Shown in pieces: positions 18,099-26,716 of a DNA stretch of 64,000 nucleotides. The first letter of the stretch is position 1. The number at the start of each line of letters is the position of its first letter. A model generated the notes under the pieces. That model worked only from the letters and a program-made list of their open reading frames with translations. It searched no databases and was not told the origin of the DNA. Source of the stretch: DATFVB01 sp963714035 (GTDB lineage: Bacteria > Acidobacteriota > Thermoanaerobaculia > UBA5066 > DATFVB01); assembly GCA_963714035.1 (NCBI GenBank), contig OY970224.1, forward strand, positions 2,914,001 to 2,978,000. The letters run 5' to 3'. Made by a program: the position numbers and the translations under genes.

Positions 18099-19616
18099 AT
18101 GCCGCCTCGGAAAAAATTCCTGTCCGCCCTCGTGATCTTCTCGCTCCTTTCGATCCCCGCAATCGGCGGCGCCGTGCCCGGCGAGCAACCGGGCGACAAC
18201 GCCGTGCTCCTCTGGAACGAAGCGCTCCTGCAGGCGGTCCGGGACACGAAGCCCGGTCCGACGATCGTCGCCCGAGCGATCGCCGTCACCCACACCGCCA
18301 TGTTCGACGCCTGGGCAGCCTACGATGCGGCCGCCGTCCCGACGCGTCCGCACTTCCGATGGCGGCGGCCCGCCGCCGAGCGGACGACGAGCCGCAAGGC
18401 GGAGGCCGTCAGCCTCGCCGCCTGGATCGCACTCCGCGACCTGTTTCCCGGGGAAGACGCGATGTTCGACGCGCTCCTGGCCGAGCAGGGCTATGTCGCG
18501 GGCGTCTCGCCCGCCGACCTCGCGACTCCGGAAGGCGTCGGGACGGTCGCGGCCCGCGCCGTTCTGGAATTCCGGCACCACGACGGTTCCAACCAGCTCG
18601 GCGATCTCGCGCCGGGGGCCTATTCGGACTACACGGGCTACGCGGCCGTGAACCCGCCGGAGCCCGCCCCGGTCGTCGATCCGAACCGCTGGCAGCCGCT
18701 CCAGGTCTCCGACGGCAACGGCGGCTTCGTCATCCAGAAGTACACGACGCCGCAGTGGGGGCTCGTCACGCCGTTCGCGCTCGCCACCGGCGACGAGCTC
18801 CGGCCCGGACCGCCGGTGCAGTATCCGTCGCCCGACTATCTTGCTCAGGCGCAGGAGCTGATCGACCTTTCCGCCAACCTCACCGACGAGCAGAAAGCGA
18901 CGGCCGAGTATTTCGCCGACGGCCCGTCGTCGGAGTTCCCGCCGGGCCACTGGTGCCTCTTCGCCCAGCTCGTCTCGCGGCGCGACGCCCACACGCTCGA
19001 CGAGGACGTCGAGATGTTCTTCGCCGTCGGGAACGCCCTGCTCGACGCCTCGATCTCGGCCTGGGACGCCAAGCGCGCGTACGACTCGGTGCGTCCGGTG
19101 ACCGCGATCCACTACCTCTACGCGGTGCACGCGCTCGGGACGATCGAGGCGTGGGGAGGGCCCTGCGCGGGGACGCAGTCGATCCCGGCCTCGGCCTGGC
19201 GCCCCTATCAGCTCGCGACGGTCGTGACCCCTCCGTTTCCGGAGTACTTCTCGGGTCACAGCGTTTACTCCGCGGCCGCCGCGGAGGTGCTCCGCTCTTT
19301 CACCGGCAACGACGCGCTCGGGGCTTCCTACACGATCGCGAAGGACACCTTCCGCGGCGAGCCGGGATGCGGCCCGACGTCGGACGTGACCCTGACGTTC
19401 CCGACTTTCTCCGACGCGGCCGACGCCGCCGGAATGTCGCGGCGATGGGGAGGGATTCATTTCCGCGACGGCGATCTGACGGGCAGGACGACGGGGCGGA
19501 TCGTCGGCGCGAAGGCCTGGGCGAAAGCGAAGACGTATTTCGACGGCTCCGCGGGCGAGGCGGGGCTGGCGGCGATTCCGGCCGCCGTTCCGGCCGTCGT
19601 CGGCCCGCGGCCGTGA
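18099..19616 (+). CDS. Secreted vanadium haloperoxidase / PAP2-superfamily enzyme
   Basis: 505 aa with an N-terminal signal peptide (about 1-25). The vanadate/phosphate-binding motifs appear in order: KRAYDSVRP (about 325), FPEYFSGHS (about 383) and RWGGIHFRDGD (about 448). The family includes both haloperoxidases and acid phosphatases; length and the N-terminal helical half favour the haloperoxidase group. The GTG of the acyl carrier protein gene overlaps its stop (GTGA), so it is transcribed with the acylation genes. A TATACT hexamer lies 27 bp upstream of its start. Confidence 0.85.
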   Translation: MPPRKKFLSALVIFSLLSIPAIGGAVPGEQPGDNAVLLWNEALLQAVRDTKPGPTIVARAIAVTHTAMFDAWAAYDAAAVPTRPHFRWRRPAAERTTSRKAEAVSLAAWIALRDLFPGEDAMFDALLAEQGYVAGVSPADLATPEGVGTVAARAVLEFRHHDGSNQLGDLAPGAYSDYTGYAAVNPPEPAPVVDPNRWQPLQVSDGNGGFVIQKYTTPQWGLVTPFALATGDELRPGPPVQYPSPDYLAQAQELIDLSANLTDEQKATAEYFADGPSSEFPPGHWCLFAQLVSRRDAHTLDEDVEMFFAVGNALLDASISAWDAKRAYDSVRPVTAIHYLYAVHALGTIEAWGGPCAGTQSIPASAWRPYQLATVVTPPFPEYFSGHSVYSAAAAEVLRSFTGNDALGASYTIAKDTFRGEPGCGPTSDVTLTFPTFSDAADAAGMSRRWGGIHFRDGDLTGRTTGRIVGAKAWAKAKTYFDGSAGEAGLAAIPAAVPAVVGPRP

Positions 19617-19870
19617 GCGACGTCCTCTCGGAGCTCCGCGGGTTCGTCGATCGCACGTGGGGAAAGGCGCTCCGCCGGCCGATCTCGCCGTCCGAGCCGC
19701 TCGTCTCCTCGGGGATCGTCGATTCGTTCGGGCTCGTCGACCTCTCGCTCTTCGCCGACGAGCGCTTCGGCGCGCGGATCGACGCGTCGGATCTCGGCAC
19801 GGGACGGGCGGACACCGCCGAGGAGATCGCGCGGCTGATCGCGGAGCGATGCGGCTCCGCGGGCGCTTGA
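19613..19870 (+). CDS. Acyl carrier protein (DltC-like)
   Basis: 85 aa from a GTG overlapping the previous stop. SSGIVDSFGLVDLSLF contains the phosphopantetheine-attachment serine in DSFG (usual DSL), followed by the helix III/IV pattern ADTAEEIARLIAERCG. The acidic, helical make-up and length fit a stand-alone carrier protein. It lies immediately before an acyl-AMP ligase gene, the natural loading enzyme. It has no stop-to-start separation from the enzyme before it, so the pair is probably co-translated. Confidence 0.85.
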   Translation: MSDVLSELRGFVDRTWGKALRRPISPSEPLVSSGIVDSFGLVDLSLFADERFGARIDASDLGTGRADTAEEIARLIAERCGSAGA

Positions 19871-19946
19871 GCCGCGCCGTCCCGGGAGCCCTTCCCCGCG
19901 GTCGCAAGAGGACGCGCTGAGCGGCGGCGGTTCCGTCCTGGAAAGG

Positions 19947-21599
19947 GTGCTCTCGATCGCGTCCCGCGATCCGGAGCGGAACTTCGCCAACGTCTGGCAT
20001 GCGTCGCGGCGCGTCGACGCCGTTTCCTACGGCGCGCTCGTCGCGCGGGCCGCCGGATACGCCCGCGGCCTGGCGGCGGGAGGCGTCGCGGCGGGGGACG
20101 TGGTCGTGATCATCCTCGAGCCGGGCGTCGAGCTCCCGTCGGCGTGGCTCGCTCCGCTTCTGGCGGGGGCGATCCCGTCGATCTTCGCGTGGCCGACCGA
20201 GAAGCTCGCTCCCGAGTACTACGACGCGACCGTCGCCGCACTGCTGGCGATCTGCGGCGCGACCGCGCTCGTGACCTCGCGGGAGCTGCGGCCCCGGCTC
20301 TCCGCGATCGTGTCGGGCGCGCCGGCGCTCCGGGTCGTCGTCGAGGCGGAGGACTTCGGGCCGGAGTCGCGTCTTCCGGAGATCCCCCGCGCGCGTCTGG
20401 AGGATGCCGAAGCGATCACGGTGCTCCAGCACTCGTCCGGCTCGACCGGCCTGCAGAAGGGCGTGGCGCTCTCCTCTCGCGCGATCTTCCGGCAGCTCGA
20501 GAGCTACGGCGAGGCGCTGAAGGTGAGCGCCGACGACCGCGTCGCGAACTGGATGCCGCTGTACCACGACGGCGGCCTGATCGCCGGTTTCCTGCAGCCG
20601 CTGCTCCGGTCGCTCCCGCTCTCGCTCCTCTCTCCCATCGACTGGATCCGCGATCCGGTGCTGCTTCTCGAGGCGATCACGCGCGACCGCTCGACGCTCT
20701 GCTGGCTTCCGAACTTCGCCTACAACTTCCTCGCCGGGAAGATCCCGGAGCGGAAGCTTTCGGGAATCGACCTGTCTTCGATGCGCGCCTTCGTCAACAC
20801 GGCGGAGCCGGTGCGCGTCTCGAGCCACGCGCTCTTCCTCGAGCGTTTCGGGCCGTCGGGGCTCGACCCGCTGGCGCTCACGACGTCGTACGGGACCGCC
20901 GAGAACGTCCTCGCGATGACCCAGAGCGATCCGGCCGCGCCGGTCCGCGTCGACACGATCGACCGCGGCCGCCTCCAGCGCGAGGGGGAGGCGATCCCGA
21001 TCCCCGCGGACGATCCGCGCGCGGCCGCGATGCTCTCCTCGGGCGCGCCGATCCCGGGCACCCGCCTCCGCGTCGTGGACGCCGATTTCCGTGACCTGCC
21101 GGAGCGCCGCGTCGGCGAGATCCTGCTCTCGAGCGAATGCATGCTGACCGGGTACTTTCGCCGGCCGGACCTGACCGCCGCCGCTTTCCACGACGGCTGG
21201 TATCGCACCGGCGACGCCGGGTACCTCTCCGCGGGGGAGGTCTTCGTGACCGGGCGGCGCAAGGACCTCATCATCGTCGGCGGCGCCAACGTCTACCCGC
21301 AGGACCTCGAGTTCGTGGCCGACGGCGTCCCCGGCGTCCATCCGGGGCGGAGCGTCGCGTTCGGCGTGGAGAACGAACGGAGCGGGACGGAAGACGTCGT
21401 CGTGCTCGTGGAGGCGGAGCCGGCCGCCGACGAAGCCGGCGTCGCCGAGCGGGTGCGCGCCGCGATCGCCCGCCGGAGCGAGGTCGTGGCGCGCGACGTG
21501 CGGGTCGTCCCGACGATGTGGCTCGTCAAGACCTCCAGCGGGAAGATCTCCCGGACGCGGTGCCGGGAGAAATACTTGAAAGAATGGCGCGAATCGTGA
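19947..21599 (+). CDS. Acyl-AMP ligase (FAAL/DltA-like adenylating enzyme)
   Basis: 550 aa of the ANL superfamily. The P-loop-like HSSGSTGLQKGV is near 162, followed by WMPLYHDGGLIAGFLQPL, FVNTAEPVRVSS, TTSYGTAENVLAMT, WYRTGDAGYL and GRRKDLIIVGGANVYPQDLE; the catalytic Lys is in SSGKISRTRC near the C-terminus. The MPLYHD and NTAEPVR blocks are closer to fatty acyl-AMP ligases than to D-alanine-specific DltA. It should activate a carboxylic acid and load it on the carrier protein encoded just upstream. The acyl group cannot be read from sequence. The GTG start is inferred; the N-terminus is poorly constrained. Confidence 0.9.
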   Translation: MLSIASRDPERNFANVWHASRRVDAVSYGALVARAAGYARGLAAGGVAAGDVVVIILEPGVELPSAWLAPLLAGAIPSIFAWPTEKLAPEYYDATVAALLAICGATALVTSRELRPRLSAIVSGAPALRVVVEAEDFGPESRLPEIPRARLEDAEAITVLQHSSGSTGLQKGVALSSRAIFRQLESYGEALKVSADDRVANWMPLYHDGGLIAGFLQPLLRSLPLSLLSPIDWIRDPVLLLEAITRDRSTLCWLPNFAYNFLAGKIPERKLSGIDLSSMRAFVNTAEPVRVSSHALFLERFGPSGLDPLALTTSYGTAENVLAMTQSDPAAPVRVDTIDRGRLQREGEAIPIPADDPRAAAMLSSGAPIPGTRLRVVDADFRDLPERRVGEILLSSECMLTGYFRRPDLTAAAFHDGWYRTGDAGYLSAGEVFVTGRRKDLIIVGGANVYPQDLEFVADGVPGVHPGRSVAFGVENERSGTEDVVVLVEAEPAADEAGVAERVRAAIARRSEVVARDVRVVPTMWLVKTSSGKISRTRCREKYLKEWRES

Positions 21600-21757
21600 G
21601 TTGCGAGTTGAGAGTCGAATGCCCGGGTTGCGAGTTGCGAGTCGCGAGTCGAAAGTTGCGAGTCTGATGTGAGGGAAGAAGAAAGAACCGCGGGCGTTCC
21701 CGGTTCTCCCGCGGGCGCTCCCCCAACTCGCGACTCGCAACCCGGAACTCGCAACTA
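21598..21757. repeat. Second pair of inverted GCGAGTT/GCGAGTC heptamer arrays
   Basis: Heptamers run forward at 21598-21667 and in complement (AACTCGCGACTCGCAACCCG) at 21722-21757, starting in the stop codon of the ligase gene. The right arm lies inside the first ~30 codons of the next gene. It matches the array after holA. Confidence 0.65.
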
Positions 21758-22874
21758 CTATTTCCGCGTCGTCGGGAAGGCGCTCGTCCTGTTTATTCTT
21801 TTCGACCTTTTCCAAGCGGCGACCCATCTCGACAGCCGGCTCGAGTCGCTTTCGCTCTATCGGCACATGGTGCCGCCGATGGAGCGTCTCGACATCATGC
21901 GCGACTATCCGACCCCCGTGATGTGGCGGCTCGAGCCGCTCCTCGACGCGCACCGGATCGGGAGGCCGAAGGCGGCGAGGGAGTATCGCGTCGCCGTGCT
22001 CGGCGATTCGGGATCCTTCGACCTCTTCTCGCCCGCGCGGGACGCGATCCCCGGCCAGATGACGCGCCTCGGGGCGCCGATCGGAAGCCGCACGCTCCGC
22101 GCCTACAACCTGAGCTACCAGACGCCGAATCCGTTGAAGGACCTCGTCGTTCTCGAGCACGCGCTCGGGCGGGATCCCGACGCGGTCGTCTGGTTCGTGA
22201 CCCTCTACGACCTCGCCGCCGACGTTCCGCCGCCGTTCCGGCCCGACGTGCATCTCGTCCTGCGCGTCAATCGCGAGGATCTCCGCGCCCTCGCCGCGCG
22301 CTTCTCGATCTCGACGTGGGAGACGCGGGAGCTGTTCGGGAAACCGGACCGCTGGTGGCGGCATTCGATCGTCTTTCGGGGAAACCGTTACCGCGATTTC
22401 GCGCTGCTCCTGGCGCGCGGCGCCCTCGACGCGATGACCCCGGGCGATCCGAGCGACACGTGGCGGCCGCGTCGGCCGTGGATCGGCGCGGCTGCGCTCC
22501 CGGCCGCGCCCCTCTTCCGCGAGCTCGGCCCGAACGACCCGCCGATGCCGAACGCGCGCTGGAAGGCGCTGGAGGCGGGAGCGGCGCTCGCGAAAGAGCG
22601 GCGCGTCCCGCTGCTCCTCGTCAACGACCCGATCTTCCGCGCTTCCGGCCCGGGGTCGGACCGCGAGTACAATTCCTACTATGGACGCGCGATCTACGAT
22701 CGATATCGCGCCGCGCTGGCCCGGTACTGCGCCGAGCGGCGGATACCCCTTCTCGATCTCTGGGATTTCCTGGCGCCGCGCGAGCTCGACGACACCCCGC
22801 AACACTACCTTCCCGGCGCGAACGCGCGGATCGCGCGCGCGGTGACGGAACGCCTCGCGGCGATGGCGCGATGA
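21669..22874 (+). CDS. DltD-like SGNH-fold membrane-anchored protein
   Basis: About 401 aa. One hydrophobic segment (VVGKALVLFILFDLF, about 34-50) is followed by an extracytoplasmic SGNH/GDSL domain: block I VAVLGDSGSFDLF near 110 and a C-terminal DDTPQHYLPGANARIA carrying the Asp-His pair. A membrane-anchored SGNH enzyme next to carrier protein and ligase matches DltD, which places the acyl group on its acceptor. No start codon is found between the repeat and the membrane segment, so the GTG at 21669 is used; the first ~30 residues are therefore encoded by an intergenic repeat. The stop overlaps the SDR start (ATGA). Confidence 0.75.
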   Translation: MREEERTAGVPGSPAGAPPTRDSQPGTRNYYFRVVGKALVLFILFDLFQAATHLDSRLESLSLYRHMVPPMERLDIMRDYPTPVMWRLEPLLDAHRIGRPKAAREYRVAVLGDSGSFDLFSPARDAIPGQMTRLGAPIGSRTLRAYNLSYQTPNPLKDLVVLEHALGRDPDAVVWFVTLYDLAADVPPPFRPDVHLVLRVNREDLRALAARFSISTWETRELFGKPDRWWRHSIVFRGNRYRDFALLLARGALDAMTPGDPSDTWRPRRPWIGAAALPAAPLFRELGPNDPPMPNARWKALEAGAALAKERRVPLLLVNDPIFRASGPGSDREYNSYYGRAIYDRYRAALARYCAERRIPLLDLWDFLAPRELDDTPQHYLPGANARIARAVTERLAAMAR

Positions 22875-23647
22875 CGCAGTCGGTCTTCACGGTCGACCTG
22901 TCGGGCCGGAAGGCGCTCGTGACGGGCGGCTCGCGCGGGATCGGGCTCTCGGCGGCGAAGTTCCTCGTCCGCGCCGGCTGCCAGGTCGCGGTCGTCTATC
23001 GCCGCCGCCAGCGCGACGCGCGGCGGGCGAGCCTGGAGATCGAGGCCCTCGGCGGCGAGGGGCTCGCGTTCCGCGCCGACGTCTCGGACGAACGGGAGGC
23101 CCGGCGCGCGGTCGGACAGGCGGTCGCCCGGCTCGGCGGCCTGCACATCCTCGTCAACAGCGCCGGAATCTGGCCGGGAGGCGCCGTCGAAGAGATCAGC
23201 CCTTCGTACTGGGAAGAGGTCTTCGCGATCAATACGCGCGGGACGTTCCTCATGACGAAGTTCGCCGTGCCCGTCTTCAAGGCGCAGAAGTTCGGGCGGA
23301 TCGTGAACGTGTCGTCGACCGCGGCGCAGCGCGGGGAGGCCTATCACTCGCACTATGCGGCCTCGAAAGGCGCGGTCATCTCGTTCACGAAGTCGCTCGC
23401 CACGGAGCTCGGTCCGTACGGGATCACCGTCAACGCGGTCGCCCCCGGGTGGGTCGACACGGAGATGGCGCAGCGGGTGCTCGCCGATCGCCGACGGCGC
23501 CGGGCGATCGAGCAGGAGATCCCGACGCGCCGCGTCGCGACGGCCGACGACGTCGGCGGCGTGATCGCGTTCCTGTGCTCCGACTACGCCCGGCAGATCA
23601 ACGGCGAGATCGTCAACATCAACGGCGGATCGGTGCTCGTCGGATGA
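22871..23647 (+). CDS. Short-chain dehydrogenase/reductase (FabG-like)
   Basis: 258 aa with cofactor motif TGGSRGIG, NSAG, catalytic Ser in VNVSSTAAQ, YAASK (Tyr/Lys) and C-terminal NINGGSVLVG. The sequence is typical of 3-oxoacyl-ACP reductase-type SDRs. It overlaps both neighbours by four bases, so it belongs to the carrier protein/ligase/SGNH operon. A role in reducing a 3-oxoacyl group bound to the local carrier protein is plausible, but substrate is inferred only from context. Confidence 0.88.
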   Translation: MTQSVFTVDLSGRKALVTGGSRGIGLSAAKFLVRAGCQVAVVYRRRQRDARRASLEIEALGGEGLAFRADVSDEREARRAVGQAVARLGGLHILVNSAGIWPGGAVEEISPSYWEEVFAINTRGTFLMTKFAVPVFKAQKFGRIVNVSSTAAQRGEAYHSHYAASKGAVISFTKSLATELGPYGITVNAVAPGWVDTEMAQRVLADRRRRRAIEQEIPTRRVATADDVGGVIAFLCSDYARQINGEIVNINGGSVLVG

Positions 23648-25035
23648 CGGATTCGCCGGTGTACTTCCGCCAGTTCTATCTCGGATGCCTCGCGCAGGCG
23701 TCTTACATGATCGGCTCGGAAGGGGAGGCGGCCGTCGTCGACCCGCGCCGGGACATCGAGGCGTACCTCGAAGAGGCGGAGGCGAACGGCCTCGCCATCC
23801 GGCACGTGATCGAGACCCACCTCCACGCCGACTTCGTCTCCGGCCATCGCGAGCTCGCCGCCGCGACCGGCGCGACGATCCACGTGAGCCGCGCCGCCAG
23901 CGCCGCGTATCCCCACGAGCCGGTGGGGGAGGGGAGCGAGATCCGCGTCGGCGGCGCGCGCCTCCGTGTCCTCGAAACGCCCGGCCACACGCGCGATTCG
24001 ATCTGCCTGCTGCTCTTCGAATCGCCGGCCGCGTCGGAGCCGGCCGGCGTCCTGACGGGCGACACGCTCTTCATCGGCGACGTCGGACGCCCCGACCTCG
24101 CCGGCGCCGCCGTCAGCCCGCGGGAGCAGGCGGGGCAGCTCTACGATTCGCTGCACGGGAAGCTCCTGACGCTCGCGGATTCGGTCGCGGTCTGGCCGGG
24201 CCACGGCGCGGGGTCGATGTGCGGGCGGAACCTCTCGACGGAGACGACCTCCACCATCGGCGAGCAGCGCCGCGTCAACTACGCGCTCCAGCCGATGGCC
24301 CGCGAATCGTTCGTCGACATGATGACGACCGACCTTCCCGAGATCCCCGCCTACTTCGGCCGCGACGTGCGGGTCAACCGCGAAGGGCCCGCGCTCGTCT
24401 CGGAGCTCCCGCCGCTCCGCTCGCTCTCTCCGGAAGAGACCGAGACGCGCGCCGGCCGGGGCGCCGTCGTTCTCGACACGCGGAATTCCGCGGCGTTCGG
24501 GAACGCGCACGTACCGGGATCGATCCACATCGGGCTCGACGGGCAGTTCGCCTCCTGGGCGGGGACCCTCCTGCCCGCCGCGACCCCCGTCGTTCTCGTG
24601 ACGTCGGCGGTGGAAGAAGCCGAGGAGGCGCGGATGCGGCTGGCGCGCGTCGGCCTCGACGACGTCGCGGGTTACCTCGACGGGGGAATCGCGTCGTGGA
24701 GCGCCTCGGGCCGGCCCGTCGCGTCGACCGAGCAGATCACCGTGGACGAGCTGGCCGGCCGCCTGAACGAGGGCCGCTGCCGGGTGCTGGACGTCCGCCG
24801 GCCGGCGGAATGGCGCGACGCCCACATTGCGGGGGCCGCGGCGGGGCCCCTCGCCGATCTCGGCGCCTCCCTCCCGGAAGTCCCCTCGGGAGTGCCTCTC
24901 GCCCTCATCTGCGCGGGGGGATATCGGTCGTCGATCGCCGCGAGCCTCTTCGAGCGCGGCGGGCGGCGCGAAGTGATCAACGTGGTCGGCGGGATGGCGG
25001 CATGGAACGCCGCGGGGCTTCCGACGGTTGCGTGA
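23644..25035 (+). CDS. CstB-like persulfide dioxygenase with two rhodanese domains
   Basis: 463 aa. The N-terminal ETHE1-type metallo-beta-lactamase fold carries THLHADFVSGH (58-68), GHTRDS and TGDTLFIGDVGRPDL. A rhodanese-like domain at about 270-350 has no cysteine in the active loop (VLVTSAVEEAEE), and a second at about 365-460 carries catalytic C423 in CAGGYRS. This three-domain order with a middle pseudo-rhodanese is that of CstB, which oxidises low-molecular-weight persulfides to thiosulfate. The start overlaps the SDR stop, an unexpected operon partner for sulfide detoxification. Confidence 0.87.
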   Translation: MTDSPVYFRQFYLGCLAQASYMIGSEGEAAVVDPRRDIEAYLEEAEANGLAIRHVIETHLHADFVSGHRELAAATGATIHVSRAASAAYPHEPVGEGSEIRVGGARLRVLETPGHTRDSICLLLFESPAASEPAGVLTGDTLFIGDVGRPDLAGAAVSPREQAGQLYDSLHGKLLTLADSVAVWPGHGAGSMCGRNLSTETTSTIGEQRRVNYALQPMARESFVDMMTTDLPEIPAYFGRDVRVNREGPALVSELPPLRSLSPEETETRAGRGAVVLDTRNSAAFGNAHVPGSIHIGLDGQFASWAGTLLPAATPVVLVTSAVEEAEEARMRLARVGLDDVAGYLDGGIASWSASGRPVASTEQITVDELAGRLNEGRCRVLDVRRPAEWRDAHIAGAAAGPLADLGASLPEVPSGVPLALICAGGYRSSIAASLFERGGRREVINVVGGMAAWNAAGLPTVA

Positions 25036-25059
25036 GCCGGGCGCGGCCGCCGGGCGCCC

Positions 25060-25088
25060 TTCACGCGAAATTTACGCGGGCTTCACGC
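25060..25088 (+). promoter_or_regulatory. Candidate Pho box upstream of ppx-phoU
   Basis: Three heptamers TTCACGC, TTTACGC and TTCACGC at 25060, 25071 and 25082, separated by exactly four bases (GAAA, GGGC), giving the 11-bp period of PhoB/PhoP binding sites. The block ends 35 bp before the ppx start. Similar triplets precede the porin-pst operon and the cNMP-binding gene. Confidence 0.6.
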
Positions 25089-25123
25089 GCGCGCGCGGCG
25101 GGCCGCGCGACAATGTCGGGCGC

Positions 25124-26716
25124 ATGACGACACGGGCGTCGATCGACATCGGCAGCAACACGATCAAGCTCCTCGTCGCGCGGGTCGGCTCCGACGGGAG
25201 CCTCGAGCCGCTTTCGCGCGAGAAGGAGCTGGTGCGCCTCGGGCACGAGACGTTCGCGACCGGCCGCCTGTCGCCCGAGGCGATCGAAGCGGGAGCGGCG
25301 GCGGTCGAGAGGCTCGCGTCGATCGCCCGCGGATCGGGCGCCGAGACGATTCGCGCGGTCGCCACGTGCGCCGTCCGGGAGGCGGAGAACGCCGACGAGT
25401 TCGTTTCCGCGGTGCGCGAACGGTGCGGGGTCGAGGTCGAAGTGATCTCCGGCGAGGAAGAGGCGCGCCTGATCACGCTCGCCGTCCGGAGCGAGTTCCC
25501 GGAATCGTGCGACCCGCTGTTCCTCGTCGACATCGGCGGCGGCTCGACGGAGCTCGTCGTCTCCGAGGGCGACCGCGTCCTTTTCGCGGAATCGGTCGAG
25601 CTCGGCGCCGTCCGCCTCGCGGAGAAGTACCTCCGCAGCGATCCGATCGCGCCCGCCGACGTCGACGGTCTCAAGCGCGCGATCCGCCGCCGGGTCGCTC
25701 CCGCCGCCCGCCGCGTGGCCCGGTCGGGCTTCAAGACCTGCGTCGGGACCTCGGGAACGGTCCAGTCGATGTCGATGGTGTTCGAGGCCGCGATCCGCGG
25801 CCGCGACGTGTTTCCCTCCGGGCACCGGACCCTTCCGCGGAAGGGATTGAAGAAGGTCCTGGCGCTCCTGCGGAAAACGACGCTGAAGGACAAGCTGCGG
25901 CTTCCCGGCCTCGATCCGAAGCGGCGGGACATCGCGTTCCCCGGCGGGATCCTCCTCGCGACGATCATGAAGGCCGCCGGCGCGGACGAAGTCCTCGTCG
26001 GCGAAGGAGGGCTGCGGGAAGGCGCGCTCCTCGACCAGGTGGCGCGGCGCCGCTCTCCCGGGCTCCTTCCGCCGATCGCCCGCGACGTCCGCGAGAGCAG
26101 CGTCGACCGGCTCGCGCGTCGGACGAACGTCGAGGTGATGCATGCCCGGCACGTCGCCGCGCTCGCCGACGAGATCTTCGAATCGACGCACCGGCTGCAC
26201 CAGATGACCGGCCGCGAGCGGGAGTGGCTCCGCGTGGCCGCGCTCCTCCACGACGCCGGCGCGTCGATCGGGCTGACGCGCCGCCACCGCCATACCTACT
26301 ACCTCATCCGTCACGGAGACCTGACCGGGTTCGCCTCGGAAGAGGTCGAGACGATCGCCGCGGTCGCCCGCTACCACCGCGGCGCCCGGCCGAAGGCGAA
26401 GCATCCGGAGTTCCGGCAGCTCGACCCGTGGCGCCGGAAGTCGGTCGAAAAGCTCTCGGCGATCCTGCGCGTGGCCGATGCGCTCGACCGCGGCCACCGC
26501 CAGGCCGTCGGCTCGGTCTCCTGCCGCGTCCGGCAGAAGAAGGTGATGTTCGAGGTCGCCGCCGCCGAGGGCCGCACCGGTTCGGAAGGAATCGCTCCGG
26601 AGGTCGCAAGCGCCCTCCGGAAGTCCAAACTTTTCTCCCGGGTGTTCGGGCGCCGCGCGGTGTTCTCCGAGAAGGAGGCCGCCCGCTCCGCCGCCCAGAA
26701 AGGGACCGCCGCGTGA
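25124..26716 (+). CDS. ppx: Exopolyphosphatase / pppGpp phosphohydrolase with HD domain
   Basis: 530 aa. The N-terminal actin-like Ppx/GppA fold starts ASIDIGSNTIKLLVARV and includes ATCAVREAENADEF, EEEARLI and DIGGGSTELVV; the C-terminal part is an HD domain with AALLHDAGAS near 373 and YHRG. ATG at 25124 is chosen because the domain starts four residues later and a Pho-box-like array lies just upstream. It should degrade polyphosphate from its end and possibly pppGpp. The stop overlaps the GTG of phoU. Confidence 0.93.
   Translation: MTTRASIDIGSNTIKLLVARVGSDGSLEPLSREKELVRLGHETFATGRLSPEAIEAGAAAVERLASIARGSGAETIRAVATCAVREAENADEFVSAVRERCGVEVEVISGEEEARLITLAVRSEFPESCDPLFLVDIGGGSTELVVSEGDRVLFAESVELGAVRLAEKYLRSDPIAPADVDGLKRAIRRRVAPAARRVARSGFKTCVGTSGTVQSMSMVFEAAIRGRDVFPSGHRTLPRKGLKKVLALLRKTTLKDKLRLPGLDPKRRDIAFPGGILLATIMKAAGADEVLVGEGGLREGALLDQVARRRSPGLLPPIARDVRESSVDRLARRTNVEVMHARHVAALADEIFESTHRLHQMTGREREWLRVAALLHDAGASIGLTRRHRHTYYLIRHGDLTGFASEEVETIAAVARYHRGARPKAKHPEFRQLDPWRRKSVEKLSAILRVADALDRGHRQAVGSVSCRVRQKKVMFEVAAAEGRTGSEGIAPEVASALRKSKLFSRVFGRRAVFSEKEAARSAAQKGTAA

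Noticed and set aside
18060..22805. Very long minus-strand open frame (about 1.5 kb codons) opposite the acylation genes
   Set aside because: It is Arg/Asp-rich with no domain, and mirrors the codon structure of real genes on the plus strand; a high-GC artefact. The same applies to long antisense frames at 1267-3783, 45020-48544 and 60718-63744.
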